Shown here one piece after another: positions 20,023 through 30,862 of a DNA stretch of 64,000 nt. The notes under the pieces were generated by a model that worked only from the letters and a program-made list of their open reading frames with translations, made no database searches and was not told where the DNA came from. The DNA lies in the NCBI GenBank assembly GCA_031392925.1, contig JANMVV010000049.1, positions 1-64,000 on the forward strand. The letters are read 5' to 3'. Every line of letters starts with the position of its first letter. Within the stretch, counting starts at the first letter, position 1. This DNA comes from JAGNNV01 sp031392925. GTDB lineage: Bacteria; Acidobacteriota; Vicinamibacteria; Fen-336; JAGNNV01. Made by a program: the position numbers and the translations under genes.

Positions 20023-23000
20023 GATCCCTCGATTTTCACCGACCGAAGGCGTTCAAGCACGGATCGCGTCGCATCGAGAGGCGCCCCGGGCGGCAGGGGC
20101 AGGCTGAGCGTCTTCCCGAAGGAGCCGAGTTTCGCCCCCGACCACGCCGCGACGAGGGTGGCGAGCCTGCCGGGGTCGATTGGGGGAACATCCGCGAAGA
20201 ACAGGTCCAGGCGGGACCCGGCGCGCTCCACCCTCGCAATGCCGAGGCTCTCGGCGAGAACGCGCAAACGCGAGTAGGTGATGAGATCGATCGCCTCCTG
20301 GGGCAAGGGGCCGAAGCGGTCTCGAAGATCCAGTTCGATGGCGTTGATGTCCTCGTCCCGCGCGGCATCCGCGGCGCGCTTGTAGATGAGGATGCGGTCG
20401 CGCGCCTCCGCGATATAGGAAGCCTTGAGCCTCAGGTCGATCCTCAGGTTCAGAACCGTGCGCTCCGGAACACCGGACTCGCCGCCCGCCTGCATCTCGC
20501 GCACCGCGTCCCCGAGAAGCTTCAGATAGAGATCGAGACCCACGGCCAGGATGTGGCCGCTTTGCTCTCCACCCAGGAGATTGCCGGCGCCGCGCATTTC
20601 CAGGTCGAGGGCGGCGAGGCGAAACCCGGACCCGAGGTCCGAGAACTCCCGGATGGCGGCGAGCCGGCGCTGGGCGACCTCGGAAAGCACCCGGCCGGGA
20701 GGAACCATCAAATAGGCGAAGGCGGGGCGATCGGATCGGCCGACGCGGCCGCGAAGCTGATAGAGCTGAGCGAGGCCAAAGCGGTCGGCCCGGTGGACGA
20801 TGAGGGTATTCGCTCTCGGAACATCCAGTCCGTTCTCAACGATGGTGGTCGCAACCAGGACATCGGCGCGTCCCTCGACGAAAGCGAGCATGGACTTCTC
20901 GAGCTCGCTGTCGGTCATGCTGCCGTGGCCCACCACCACTCGCGCCTCCGGGACGAGCTCCTTGATCATGGAGGCGAGCGAGTAGATCGACTCGACTCGA
21001 TTGTGGACGACATAGACCTGGCCCTCGCGCTCGAGCTCGTGCCGTATGGCGGTAGCGATGAGATCCTTCGAGAACTTGACCACCATGGTCTGAATGGCGA
21101 GGCGGTCGCGCGGCGGCGTCTCGATGATCGACATGTCGCGCAGGCCGGACAAGCCCATCTGGAGGGTTCTGGGGATAGGTGTCGCAGAAAGGGTGAGGCT
21201 GTCGATGGTGGTCTTCTTCTGCTTGAGACGCTCTTTCGCGGCCACGCCGAAACGCTGCTCCTCGTCGACGATGACGAGGCCGAGGTCCTTGAACTCCGCG
21301 TCCTTGGAGAGAACACGGTGGGTTCCGATGACGATGTCCACCCTGCCTTCGCTCGCCCGGTGCAAGACGTCCTTGTTCTCCTTCGTCGAACGCAGACGAG
21401 AGACCATTTCCGTGGTGATCGGAAAGGGAGCGAACCGTCGCCTGAAGGTCTGAAGATGCTGAAAGGCGAGAACCGTGGTGGGCGCCAGGACCGCGACCTG
21501 TTTGCCGTCCGCCACCGCGCGCATGGCCGCGCGCATCGCGACCTCGGTCTTCCCGTATCCCACGTCGCCGCACACCAGGCGATCCATGGGTGTGGGGGAC
21601 GACATGTCCGCGAAGACGTCCTCAATGGCCTTCTTCTGATCCGGCGTCTCCTCATATTCGAAGGCGTTCTCGAACTCGGACATCCACGGCGACATGGGCG
21701 AGAAGGCGAAGCCCTGACGCGTCTTCCGTTCCGCGTGGACCTTGAGCAGCTCGGCCGCCATGTCGCGCATGGCCCGCTTGACCCGCGACTTCGTCTTGGT
21801 CCAACCGGTGCCGCCGAGCTTGTCGAGAGATGGATTGGACGCCTCGGCGGCACGGTGCTTCTGAATCCGGTGGAACGACTCCACGGGAACGCGCAGCAGG
21901 TCGCCACCCTGGTAGCTCACTACCATGAACTCGGCGTCCGATCCGAGGACGTGCAGGCTTTCGAGCCCGACGAACCGGCCGATGCCGTGGTCTTCGTGCA
22001 CCACGTAGTCGCCCGGTTTCAGATCGCGGAAGTCCGAGAGAAACGAGCGCACCACGTTGCGACGCTTGTGAACGTGGACTTCTTCGGGAAAGACATCGCC
22101 ATCCGCGAGAAGGCGGAGGCTGGAGAGGGGGAATTCGACGCCGCGAGAGAGATGCCCGGCCCCGACTTCGACGCTTGAATCCTCCCCGGTGGCGATGCCG
22201 CCCTCGAAGAGCGATTCGGCCAGGCGCTGCGCGCGGCCGGGCGTGCCGAGGAGAATGAAGGTCTTCCCAACCGGTTCCTTGAGGTCTTCGCGAAGCTGTT
22301 TGAGATCGCCTCGATACTGGGCGGCGGGCCGGGAGCCGATGTGGATAGAGGGCTCGGCGGGGGCGATCTCGTGAAGTTCGGTTCGCTCCGTGCGCGCCAG
22401 GTAACTCCGAACGATGTCCGGATCCACGAAGGTTTCAAAGGCCCGCGCGGTCTGAGGATCGTCGGGGTCGAGGTCTTCGTGGAGCGTGGTCTTGACGTGC
22501 AGCGCCCGCTCCATCTCGGCAAGGACGGCCTCCGGGTCGATCACCACGAGCCAGTGCGGCGGGAGAATTTCGGGAATGGCGAGGCGCGAACCGCCCTCCG
22601 GAACGCCGAAGGGCAGGAGCGTCACTTCATCGATTTCATGGCGGCGCCTTTGGGTCGAGGGGTCGAACTCGCGAAGGCTGTCGATTCGATCGCCAAAGAA
22701 CTCGATGCGCAGCGGCCACAGGCGACCCGGTGGGAAAACGTCGACGATGCCGCCCCGGCGCGCGAACGCCCCCGCCTCAACCACCGGATCCTCCCTCCGG
22801 TAGCCGGCGCCGTCGAGGTGTTCGAGGAGCATGTCCACGAGCAGCTCTTCGCCCACGCGTATGGACAGGCGCTTGCGGTCGATCACGTCGGGTGCGGGAA
22901 CGGAGTGGACGAGGGCGGGGGCCGAAAGGAGGACCGCCCGCACCGCGCCGTCCTGCAGCGCCAACGTCGATTGTGTGCGCTCATGATCTTCCGGAGTGGG

Positions 23001-23279
23001 CCCGGCCCCGCGGATCCGGGCCGGCACATCCCGGAAAGTAGCAAGCGCCCCCGCAGACCCAAGCCATGGAATCAGGGTTTCGGCGTCGCCCCCGAGGGCT
23101 TCAAGGTCCTTTTCGTGTGGGGTCAGGAAGACCACGAGCCGATCGCTGCTCGCGAGTGGAACGAGCAGGCGCGCGAGGCCGAACAGGCCGGTGACGCGGC
23201 TGGTCCGGCCCTCATCAATCGCGCGCTTGAGCGCCAGGAACCCGGGTTCCCGGTCTAGAAATGAAGCTGGAGACTTCAC
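20019..23279 (-). CDS. mfd: Transcription-repair coupling factor Mfd
   Basis: 1086 aa. It displaces stalled RNA polymerase and recruits UvrAB. It has a UvrB-like N-terminal part (about 1-330), a polymerase-interacting domain (LKPGDYVVHEDHGIGRFVG), a RecG-like translocase with Walker A GDVGYGKTE and Walker B VDEEQRFG, motif VI QLRGRVGRSDR, and the C-terminal TRCF domain. Start: GTG at 23279, overlapping the stop of the Wzt fusion gene (GTGA); the open frame upstream of it is Arg-rich shadow sequence. Slightly shorter than E. coli Mfd (1148). The ATL gene three places downstream fits a repair theme. Confidence 0.95.
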   Translation of the reverse strand: MKSPASFLDREPGFLALKRAIDEGRTSRVTGLFGLARLLVPLASSDRLVVFLTPHEKDLEALGGDAETLIPWLGSAGALATFRDVPARIRGAGPTPEDHERTQSTLALQDGAVRAVLLSAPALVHSVPAPDVIDRKRLSIRVGEELLVDMLLEHLDGAGYRREDPVVEAGAFARRGGIVDVFPPGRLWPLRIEFFGDRIDSLREFDPSTQRRRHEIDEVTLLPFGVPEGGSRLAIPEILPPHWLVVIDPEAVLAEMERALHVKTTLHEDLDPDDPQTARAFETFVDPDIVRSYLARTERTELHEIAPAEPSIHIGSRPAAQYRGDLKQLREDLKEPVGKTFILLGTPGRAQRLAESLFEGGIATGEDSSVEVGAGHLSRGVEFPLSSLRLLADGDVFPEEVHVHKRRNVVRSFLSDFRDLKPGDYVVHEDHGIGRFVGLESLHVLGSDAEFMVVSYQGGDLLRVPVESFHRIQKHRAAEASNPSLDKLGGTGWTKTKSRVKRAMRDMAAELLKVHAERKTRQGFAFSPMSPWMSEFENAFEYEETPDQKKAIEDVFADMSSPTPMDRLVCGDVGYGKTEVAMRAAMRAVADGKQVAVLAPTTVLAFQHLQTFRRRFAPFPITTEMVSRLRSTKENKDVLHRASEGRVDIVIGTHRVLSKDAEFKDLGLVIVDEEQRFGVAAKERLKQKKTTIDSLTLSATPIPRTLQMGLSGLRDMSIIETPPRDRLAIQTMVVKFSKDLIATAIRHELEREGQVYVVHNRVESIYSLASMIKELVPEARVVVGHGSMTDSELEKSMLAFVEGRADVLVATTIVENGLDVPRANTLIVHRADRFGLAQLYQLRGRVGRSDRPAFAYLMVPPGRVLSEVAQRRLAAIREFSDLGSGFRLAALDLEMRGAGNLLGGEQSGHILAVGLDLYLKLLGDAVREMQAGGESGVPERTVLNLRIDLRLKASYIAEARDRILIYKRAADAARDEDINAIELDLRDRFGPLPQEAIDLITYSRLRVLAESLGIARVERAGSRLDLFFADVPPIDPGRLATLVAAWSGAKLGSFGKTLSLPLPPGAPLDATRSVLERLRSVKIEGS

Positions 23280-25114
23280 TTCGGAGCGATCGTCCCGCCC
23301 TCGGCTTTCTCGATCAGGGCGGTGGTCGAGCGGTCGGGAACGAGCTCGACCCGGACCACGCGGCCTCCGCCTCGTTCCACCTCTTCGCGCCCCACGATCT
23401 TGTCGATCGCCCAATCGGCGCCTTTGACCAGAACGTCGGGGCGGAGCGCGTTGATGGTGGCGAGCGGCGTGTCCTCCTCGTAGATGACGACACGGTCGAC
23501 GCATTCAAGGGCGAGCAGCGCCTCGGCTCTTTCACTCTCGCTGATCACCGGGCGGAACTCGCCCTTGATGCGCTTCACCGACGCATCTGAATTGATGCCC
23601 ACCACGAGGACGTCGCCCTCCGCCCGGGCCTTTTCGAGGAGACTGATGTGACCGGCGTGGAGTATGTCGAAACAGCCGTTGGTGAACGCCACGCTGCGGC
23701 CGAGGGCCCGAAAGCTGGCGCGGTCGTTGTGCAGGGCCTGCAGGGTGTCCGCCCGGTGTCTCCGTGCCACCCGTTCCATCGCACGCAGCTCGAGTTCGTG
23801 CCGTGCTTCAGGTACGGCGATGTCGAGCGCTTCCGAGAACGCCCAGGTGTGGTGGGGGCGGTAGACCCCCACGTCTTTGACCCGGCTACGGACCCGGAAG
23901 GAGTAGAGCCCTCGATGGTAGTCGTACGGAGTGCCGTCCCTGCGATGCGCGGCGATGTCGAGGATGTAGCTGCCCTCGACGAGCCGGAGATCCTGGATCT
24001 CGAAGGTGAAACTGAAAGGGCCCGCGACTCGCTTCGACTTGAACTCCTCGATGTGGGTGTTCGTTCCATAGACCGCGGTGCCGTCCGCGGTGAAGATGCC
24101 GACGCCGAAGACGAAGTCCTGGACCGGGCTTCGGGCCTCTCCGCTCACCGCCACGCGAAGGGTGTCTCCGGTTACGAAGACGTGGGCCATCCGGTCGGAA
24201 TCGTCCCGCAGGTGAACCTCGCTCAGAACGATCTCGCCGCTTCCCCATCGCCGCTTCTCGTCCGGCGCTTCGCTGGTCACCTTTTCCGAGCCCTGGGCGA
24301 CCTCGCGAACCTCCTGCTTGCCCAGGAGCTCGTTCTCCTGGCCGGCCACGAAGCTCAGATAGGCGTCGACCACGCGCCTGGGATCGCCCGAGTCCATGCT
24401 CTTGCCCTTGCGAAGCCACAAGGCCTCGTCGCACATTTTCTCGACGAGTCCGAGGCTGTGAGTGACGATCACGATGGTCTTTCCGCGCCTGCGGAACTCG
24501 CCGATCTTCTCGAGACACTTTCGGGTGAAGGCTTCGTCGCCCACCGCGAGCACTTCGTCGATCAGGAGGACGTCCGGGTCAACGTGAATGGCGACGGCGA
24601 AGCCGAGACGCGCGTACATGCCCGACGAATATGTCTTCACCGGCGCGTCGATGAAGTCCTTCATCTCGGCAAATTCGACAATCTCGTCGAAGCGGCGGTT
24701 CACCTCAGCGCGCGTGAGTCCCAGCATGATGCCGTTGATGGCGACGTTTTCGCGGCCACTGATCTCGGGATGAAACCCGGCACCCAGTTCGATCAGCGCA
24801 GAGACGCGTCCCGACACGTCGAGGAAACCGCTCGACGGCTTGGTGATTCCTGAAAGCAGTTTGAGGGTGGTGGATTTCCCCGAGCCGTTCTCGCCGAGGA
24901 TCCCATAGGTGCAGCCTCGCGGAATGTCGAAGGACACGTGGTCGAGTGCTACGAAGAGCTCGCTCGGTTTCAAATCGCGGATCAGAGAGCCCGACACGAT
25001 GGCGCTCTTGAGGGTCGTGAACTGATTCCGGTGAAGGTACTTCCGGTAGACCTTGGTGAGTTCGCGCGCTGAAATGGCGACGCCTTCACCGGTGTGCGCC
25101 GATGCCCCGTTCAC
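23276..25114 (-). CDS. Fusion of Wzt-type O-polysaccharide ABC ATPase with RfaE2-like nucleotidyltransferase
   Basis: 612 aa from a GTG that overlaps the permease stop (GTGA). Residues about 14-260 are a Wzt-class ABC ATPase: Walker A GENGSGKST (74-82), signature YSSGMYARL, Walker B VLLIDEVLAVGDEAF. Residues about 270-440 look like the Wzt C-terminal polysaccharide-binding beta domain. Residues about 474-612 are an HldE/RfaE2 adenylyltransferase domain with TNGCFDILHAGH, NSDASVKRIKG, RPDVLVKGADW and RSTTALIEK. Wzt powers glycan export; RfaE2 makes ADP-activated heptose. The frame is open throughout with no internal stop. With wzm it forms an export pair. I know of no standard family with this fusion. 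Confidence 0.85.
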   Translation of the reverse strand: MNGASAHTGEGVAISARELTKVYRKYLHRNQFTTLKSAIVSGSLIRDLKPSELFVALDHVSFDIPRGCTYGILGENGSGKSTTLKLLSGITKPSSGFLDVSGRVSALIELGAGFHPEISGRENVAINGIMLGLTRAEVNRRFDEIVEFAEMKDFIDAPVKTYSSGMYARLGFAVAIHVDPDVLLIDEVLAVGDEAFTRKCLEKIGEFRRRGKTIVIVTHSLGLVEKMCDEALWLRKGKSMDSGDPRRVVDAYLSFVAGQENELLGKQEVREVAQGSEKVTSEAPDEKRRWGSGEIVLSEVHLRDDSDRMAHVFVTGDTLRVAVSGEARSPVQDFVFGVGIFTADGTAVYGTNTHIEEFKSKRVAGPFSFTFEIQDLRLVEGSYILDIAAHRRDGTPYDYHRGLYSFRVRSRVKDVGVYRPHHTWAFSEALDIAVPEARHELELRAMERVARRHRADTLQALHNDRASFRALGRSVAFTNGCFDILHAGHISLLEKARAEGDVLVVGINSDASVKRIKGEFRPVISESERAEALLALECVDRVVIYEEDTPLATINALRPDVLVKGADWAIDKIVGREEVERGGGRVVRVELVPDRSTTALIEKAEGGTIAPK

Positions 25115-25914
25115 AGCTCCTCCGCCAGGGCGTCGCGAAGACGATCGAAGAGGAAGCAGCCGAAGGCGAAGACCAGGACGGCGACGAGTGCGGCGGCAGA
25201 AAGACCGGCCCAGTGATCGAACCGGCCCTCGAACAGCATCTGCTGATAGCTGACCACGATGTGACTCATGGGGTTGAGTCGAAGCAGCGTGCGGAAAGGG
25301 CCCTGGATGGAACCGTACACGTAGAGGATGGGAGAGCCGAAGAACCACAGCCGGAAGAGGTGTCCGATGATGTTGCTCAGATCGCGGAAGTGAACGGTGA
25401 GCGCCGACAGCGCGAGCGCCAAGCCCAGGGCCATCACGAACTGCACCAGAAGGGGAAGGGGAAAGAGGAGTGCTGCTGGGGAAAGCCGGTGATTCCAGAC
25501 CACGAAGAAGAGCAGGATCGGCAGGGACAGGAGGAAGTTGAAGAGATTCGTGATCACGCTGACCGTGGGCAGGATCTCGGGTGGGAACAGAACCTTCTTC
25601 AGCAACCCTCCGCTGCTCACCAGGACGGAGGAGGCCTCGAGGACCGCGGCTTCGAAGAAGGTCCAGGGAAGGATGCCGCAGGCGAAGAAGAGGAGATAGG
25701 GCTCCATTTCCTTGGCTCTCTGACCGGGCAGCATGTAACCGAAGACGACACCGTAGGTGAGGAGATTCAACAGCGGATTGATGAAGCTCCACACGAACCC
25801 CAGGACACTTCCCCGGTAGCGCGCCTTGAGCTCACGCGAGACAAGGCTCTCGATGAGGGCCCTGTAGCGGAAGAGCGTTTTGATCTGGGCGAGGATCTGC
25901 GGCCTCGCGCTCAG
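25111..25914 (-). CDS. O-polysaccharide ABC transporter permease (Wzm-like)
   Basis: About 267 aa with six likely membrane segments (GSVLGFVWSFINPLLNLL, LLFFACGILPWTFFEA, then others) and the ABC-2 permease block IIGHLFRLWFFGSPILY. It exports lipid-linked polysaccharide with the downstream Wzt. The start is uncertain: between the atpC stop and the first membrane segment there is no in-frame ATG, GTG or TTG. A CTG at 25914 overlapping the atpC stop (CTGA) gives the normal family length. Placement directly behind the ATP synthase genes is unusual. Confidence 0.82.
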   Translation of the reverse strand: MSARPQILAQIKTLFRYRALIESLVSRELKARYRGSVLGFVWSFINPLLNLLTYGVVFGYMLPGQRAKEMEPYLLFFACGILPWTFFEAAVLEASSVLVSSGGLLKKVLFPPEILPTVSVITNLFNFLLSLPILLFFVVWNHRLSPAALLFPLPLLVQFVMALGLALALSALTVHFRDLSNIIGHLFRLWFFGSPILYVYGSIQGPFRTLLRLNPMSHIVVSYQQMLFEGRFDHWAGLSAAALVAVLVFAFGCFLFDRLRDALAEEL

Positions 25915-26336
25915 GCGCCCTTGGTGTGGGAAGCCGCGGAAAGACGGGCGACGGCCTTGACGTAGTCGGCCTGCGCCTCTTTGAAGCCCTCTTCGTCCTT
26001 CACCATCTTCATGCGTTCGGCCGCGCCGATCCTCGCCTTTTCGGCCCGAGCCACATCGATCTCGGCCGCTCGCTCTCCACCCTCCGCCATGATGTAAACG
26101 CGGTCGGGCAGCACTTCGCAAAAGCCGAAAAGGCACGCGATAATCCCGGTCTCGGCACCCTGGCGGTAGATGATCTCTCCCGCGCCGAGCATGGTCAGCA
26201 TCGGAATGTGACCGGGAAGAACGCCGAACGATCCCTCCGAGCCGGGCGCCTGAACGGAGTCCACCTCGTCGCGCATGATCAGCCCGTCCGGGGTGACGAC
26301 TTCGAGGGTGAGCTTGGTGGGCAGGAGGGGATTCAT
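25911..26336 (-). CDS. atpC: F1 ATP synthase epsilon subunit
   Basis: 141 aa. Rotor-stalk subunit with the N-terminal beta-sandwich (LTLEVVTPDGLIMRDEVDSVQAPGSEG split over the usual positions, then GSFGVLPGHIPMLTML) and a C-terminal helical pair starting AEIDVARAEKARI. It couples and inhibits the ATPase. ATG with AAGGGA 8 nt upstream. Last gene of the atpHAGDC group; 13 nt after atpD. Confidence 0.95.
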   Translation of the reverse strand: MNPLLPTKLTLEVVTPDGLIMRDEVDSVQAPGSEGSFGVLPGHIPMLTMLGAGEIIYRQGAETGIIACLFGFCEVLPDRVYIMAEGGERAAEIDVARAEKARIGAAERMKMVKDEEGFKEAQADYVKAVARLSAASHTKGA

Positions 26337-26349
26337 CGCGTGCGTCCCT

Positions 26350-27768
<1,419 letters not shown>

Positions 27769-27832
27769 TGGTTTCTTTCCGTTCGTTCTTTCGCTTGGTG
27801 AGGGCTTCGTTGCTGCGGTTTCTTAGGATCGC

Positions 27833-28681
27833 CTAGGCGGCGGAGCCCGAAACCACTTCGATGATTTCCTTGGTGATCGCGGCCTGGCGCACCTTGTTCA
27901 TGTAGAGGGTCAGGCTGTCGATGGTCTGGTTGGCGTTGCGCGTGGCTGAGTCCATGGCCGCCATTCGAGCCCCGTGTTCGGCCGCGTTGGATTCGAGAAG
28001 GGCCTGCCAGACCGTGGTCTCCACGACCTTGGGAAGCAGCTTTTCGAAGATCTCCCGGGGCCCGGGCTCGTAGAGATAGTCCTGGACGTTCTTCTTTTCT
28101 TCGAGCGCTTGAAGGGGCAGGAGCCTCTCGATCACGATGCGCTGCTGAATGATGCTCTTGAACTCGTTGAAGAGCAGGAACACCTCGTCCACCTCTCGAT
28201 CGAGAAACGCCTTGATCGCGGACTGGGCGATTTCCTGAGCCTTGGTGAACTTCAGGGCCTGGAAGACGCCGATGTATTCCTTGCGGATGGTGGTGCGACG
28301 CCTGAGGAAGTCCCGGCCCTTCCGGCCCACGGCGTCGATGAGAATTTGCCGGTGGGTGTTCTCGGCGAGGTAGCGCTGGGCAACGCGCAGCAGGGAGGAG
28401 TTGAAGGCCCCGCACAGTCCCTTGTCGGCAGTGACGACGATGACCACGGCCTTGCCTTCCTTCGCCGGGGTGCGGAAGAGGGGATGGTTCTCTTCGCCCT
28501 CGGTGCGCGCGGCCACGTCCTTCAGGACCTGGGCCATGGTTCGGGCGTACGGCCGCGCCGCGAACATGGACTCCTGAGCCCTCCGGAGCTTCGCGGCCGA
28601 AACCATCTTGAGAGCCTTGGTGATCTGCTGCGTGTTCTTGACGCTGCGGATCCGTCTGCGGATGTCTATGAGCGCTGGCAT
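27833..28681 (-). CDS. atpG: F1 ATP synthase gamma subunit
   Basis: 282 aa, typical size. Central rotor shaft: N-terminal helix starting DIRRRIRSVKNTQQITKALKM in two overlapping blocks, middle Rossmann-like part with VTADKGLCGAFNS, and C-terminal helix with ATRNANQTIDSLTLYMNK. ATG start; 36 nt after atpA. Confidence 0.97.
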   Translation of the reverse strand: MPALIDIRRRIRSVKNTQQITKALKMVSAAKLRRAQESMFAARPYARTMAQVLKDVAARTEGEENHPLFRTPAKEGKAVVIVVTADKGLCGAFNSSLLRVAQRYLAENTHRQILIDAVGRKGRDFLRRRTTIRKEYIGVFQALKFTKAQEIAQSAIKAFLDREVDEVFLLFNEFKSIIQQRIVIERLLPLQALEEKKNVQDYLYEPGPREIFEKLLPKVVETTVWQALLESNAAEHGARMAAMDSATRNANQTIDSLTLYMNKVRQAAITKEIIEVVSGSAA

Positions 28682-28717
28682 GCTCTGCTTGGCTTTCTCG
28701 TTGCCTTCGCCCGGGAG

Positions 28718-30232
28718 CTAGACCGTGGCCTTGAAGAGATCGGCGAACTCCGTGAGCGCGGCCTTCACCTTCTCGGTGATTTCCTTGGTGAGCTCCTTCT
28801 TCTCGGCGACCTCCTTGAGGAGCCCGGGATGGCGGGCATCGAGATGCGCGTGGAGCTCTCTCTCATACCGGCGGACGTCCCCCACCGCGTAGGCATCGAG
28901 AAATCCGTTGATGCCCGCGTACATTCCGATGACTTGCTTCTCCATGGCAACGGGCGAGTATTGATCCTGTTTGAGGAACTCGGTCATGCGCTGGCCGCGC
29001 GCGAGGGTGGACTGCGTGCTCTTGTCGAGGTCGCCCGCGAACATGGCGAACGCTGCAAGTTCGCGATACTGGGCGAGGTCGAGGCGCAGACGACCGGCGA
29101 CCGCCTTCATGGCCTTCACCTGCGCCGAACCTCCGACGCGGGAGACCGAGTTACCCACGTTGATCGCGGGCCGGATGCCGGAGTTGAAGAGGTCGGCTTC
29201 GAGGAAGATCTGGCCGTCGGTGATGGAGATGACGTTCGTCGGGATGTAGGCCGAGATGTCGCCCGCCTGGGTCTCGATGATCGGAATGGCGGTGAGGCTC
29301 CCTCCGCCCTTCTTGTTGGAAAGCTTGGACGCGCGCTCGAGCAGCCGGCTGTGAAGATAGAAGACGTCGCCCGGATACGCCTCGCGACCGGGCGGACGGC
29401 GCAGAATGAGGGAGATCTCGCGATAGGCCGCGGCGTGCTTTGAAAGGTCGTCGTAGATGCACAGGGCGTGCTGGCCGTTGTCGCGGAAATATTCTCCCAT
29501 CGCCGTGCCGGAGTAGGGGGCGATGTATAGGAAGGGTGCGGGGTCGGAGGCGGTCGCGGCCACCACGATGGTGTGGTCCATGGCCCCAAAGTCTTCGAGG
29601 GTCTTCACGACCTGCGCGACGGTCGAGCGCTTCTGCCCGATCGCCACGTAGATGCAGATGACACCCTTGCCCTTCTGGTTGATGATCGTATCGATCGCCA
29701 CCGCGGTTTTGCCGGTCTGCCGGTCTCCGATCACAAGCTCACGCTGACCGCGACCGATGTTGACCATGGAGTCGATGGCCTTGATTCCGGTCTCGAGAGG
29801 CTCGCGCACGGGCTGCCGATCGACGACGCCAGGGGCGATGACCTCGACCTCGCCGAACTTCTTGGTGGGGATGGCACCCTTGCCGTCGATCGGTTCGCCA
29901 ATGGCGTTCACCACGCGGCCCACGAGTTCGGGACCGATGGGAATGGACATGATTCGCGCGGTGCGGCGAACCTCGTCGCCCTCACGAATGAGGGTGTAGT
30001 CGCCGAGCAGGATCGCGCCGACCGAGTCCTCTTCGAGGTTGAGGGCCATCCCGCGAACGCCTTGCGGGAGGTCGAGCAGTTCTCCGGCCATGCAGTTGGT
30101 GAGACCGTGAATCCGGGCGATACCGTCGCCGACCGAGAGGACGGTCCCGATCTCCGCGGTGTCTGTGCCCGCGGAGAACCCGGCGAGCTGCTGCTTTAGA
30201 ACTTTGGTGATTTCTTCGGCTCGAATTTCCAT
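28718..30232 (-). CDS. atpA: F1 ATP synthase alpha subunit
   Basis: 504 aa, normal length. Non-catalytic nucleotide-binding subunit: P-loop GDRQTGKTAVAID, signature PAINVGNSVSRVGGSAQ, and the N-terminal segment MEIRAEEITKVLKQQL expected for the family. The ATG at 30232 was chosen on this N-terminus; the longer open frame to 30541 overlaps atpH. 79 nt after atpH. Confidence 0.98.
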   Translation of the reverse strand: MEIRAEEITKVLKQQLAGFSAGTDTAEIGTVLSVGDGIARIHGLTNCMAGELLDLPQGVRGMALNLEEDSVGAILLGDYTLIREGDEVRRTARIMSIPIGPELVGRVVNAIGEPIDGKGAIPTKKFGEVEVIAPGVVDRQPVREPLETGIKAIDSMVNIGRGQRELVIGDRQTGKTAVAIDTIINQKGKGVICIYVAIGQKRSTVAQVVKTLEDFGAMDHTIVVAATASDPAPFLYIAPYSGTAMGEYFRDNGQHALCIYDDLSKHAAAYREISLILRRPPGREAYPGDVFYLHSRLLERASKLSNKKGGGSLTAIPIIETQAGDISAYIPTNVISITDGQIFLEADLFNSGIRPAINVGNSVSRVGGSAQVKAMKAVAGRLRLDLAQYRELAAFAMFAGDLDKSTQSTLARGQRMTEFLKQDQYSPVAMEKQVIGMYAGINGFLDAYAVGDVRRYERELHAHLDARHPGLLKEVAEKKELTKEITEKVKAALTEFADLFKATV

Positions 30233-30311
30233 GGGCGCTTCTTCGATAGTTCCTGAATTTCTTTGGGGGAGGAGTCTGAGCGGTCCTTGGGGTCGGTGGT
30301 GCTGGCTGAGG

Positions 30312-30833
30312 CTACAAAAGGTGCTGTCGCAGGGCGTGGAGACGCCCCTTGACCGTGCCGTCGAACAGGTGGCCGTCGATCTCAACCTTGAGCCCGCCGA
30401 GCAGGGTGGGGTCGGTCGATATCTCCATCTCCACCGAACCGGAAACCGCGGTCTCGAGGGCCGTCCGCACGCTCCGGCTCTCTTCGTCTCCAAGCGGCAT
30501 GGCGGTGACGACCCTGGCCGAATGCACGTTGTTCCGCGCATTCCATTCGGCGTGGTAGCGCTGCACGATCTCGCGAAACAGCTCTACCCGGCCGCCGTCG
30601 ATCAACATTTCGAAAAAACGCGGGAGCGGCGATGAGAGGCCCTGAAAGATCTCGAAGAAGATCGCCTTCTTGTTGGCCGGGGGAACGCCCGGATTCCCAA
30701 GGGCTTCCCGGAGCGTCGGGTTGGTCTTGAGCGTTGCGGCGACGGCCATCAGTTCGTCGCGCACGGCCTTGGGGTCAGCCGCGGTTTCGATCATGGCTCG
30801 GGCGTAGCGCCTTGCAGACTGGGTGTCGTTCAA
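30312..30833 (-). CDS. atpH: F1 ATP synthase delta subunit
   Basis: 173 aa from a TTG at 30833, the only start fitting the family N-terminus (SARRYARAMIETAAD). The C-terminal block DPTLLGGLKVEIDGHLFDGTV with following RLHALRQ is the delta-subunit signature. It tops F1 and holds the peripheral stalk. First gene of the F1 group; no b, c or a subunit gene precedes it, selD does. Confidence 0.93.
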   Translation of the reverse strand: MNDTQSARRYARAMIETAADPKAVRDELMAVAATLKTNPTLREALGNPGVPPANKKAIFFEIFQGLSSPLPRFFEMLIDGGRVELFREIVQRYHAEWNARNNVHSARVVTAMPLGDEESRSVRTALETAVSGSVEMEISTDPTLLGGLKVEIDGHLFDGTVKGRLHALRQHLL

Positions 30834-30862
30834 GCTTGGAGTGCGGTCTTTCCTGAAGAACT

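Noticed and set aside
23280..23504. Upstream extension of the mfd frame
   Set aside because: The Arg-rich extension is antisense-like shadow of the RfaE2 domain; the GTG at 23279 overlaps the upstream stop and gives the family N-terminus.
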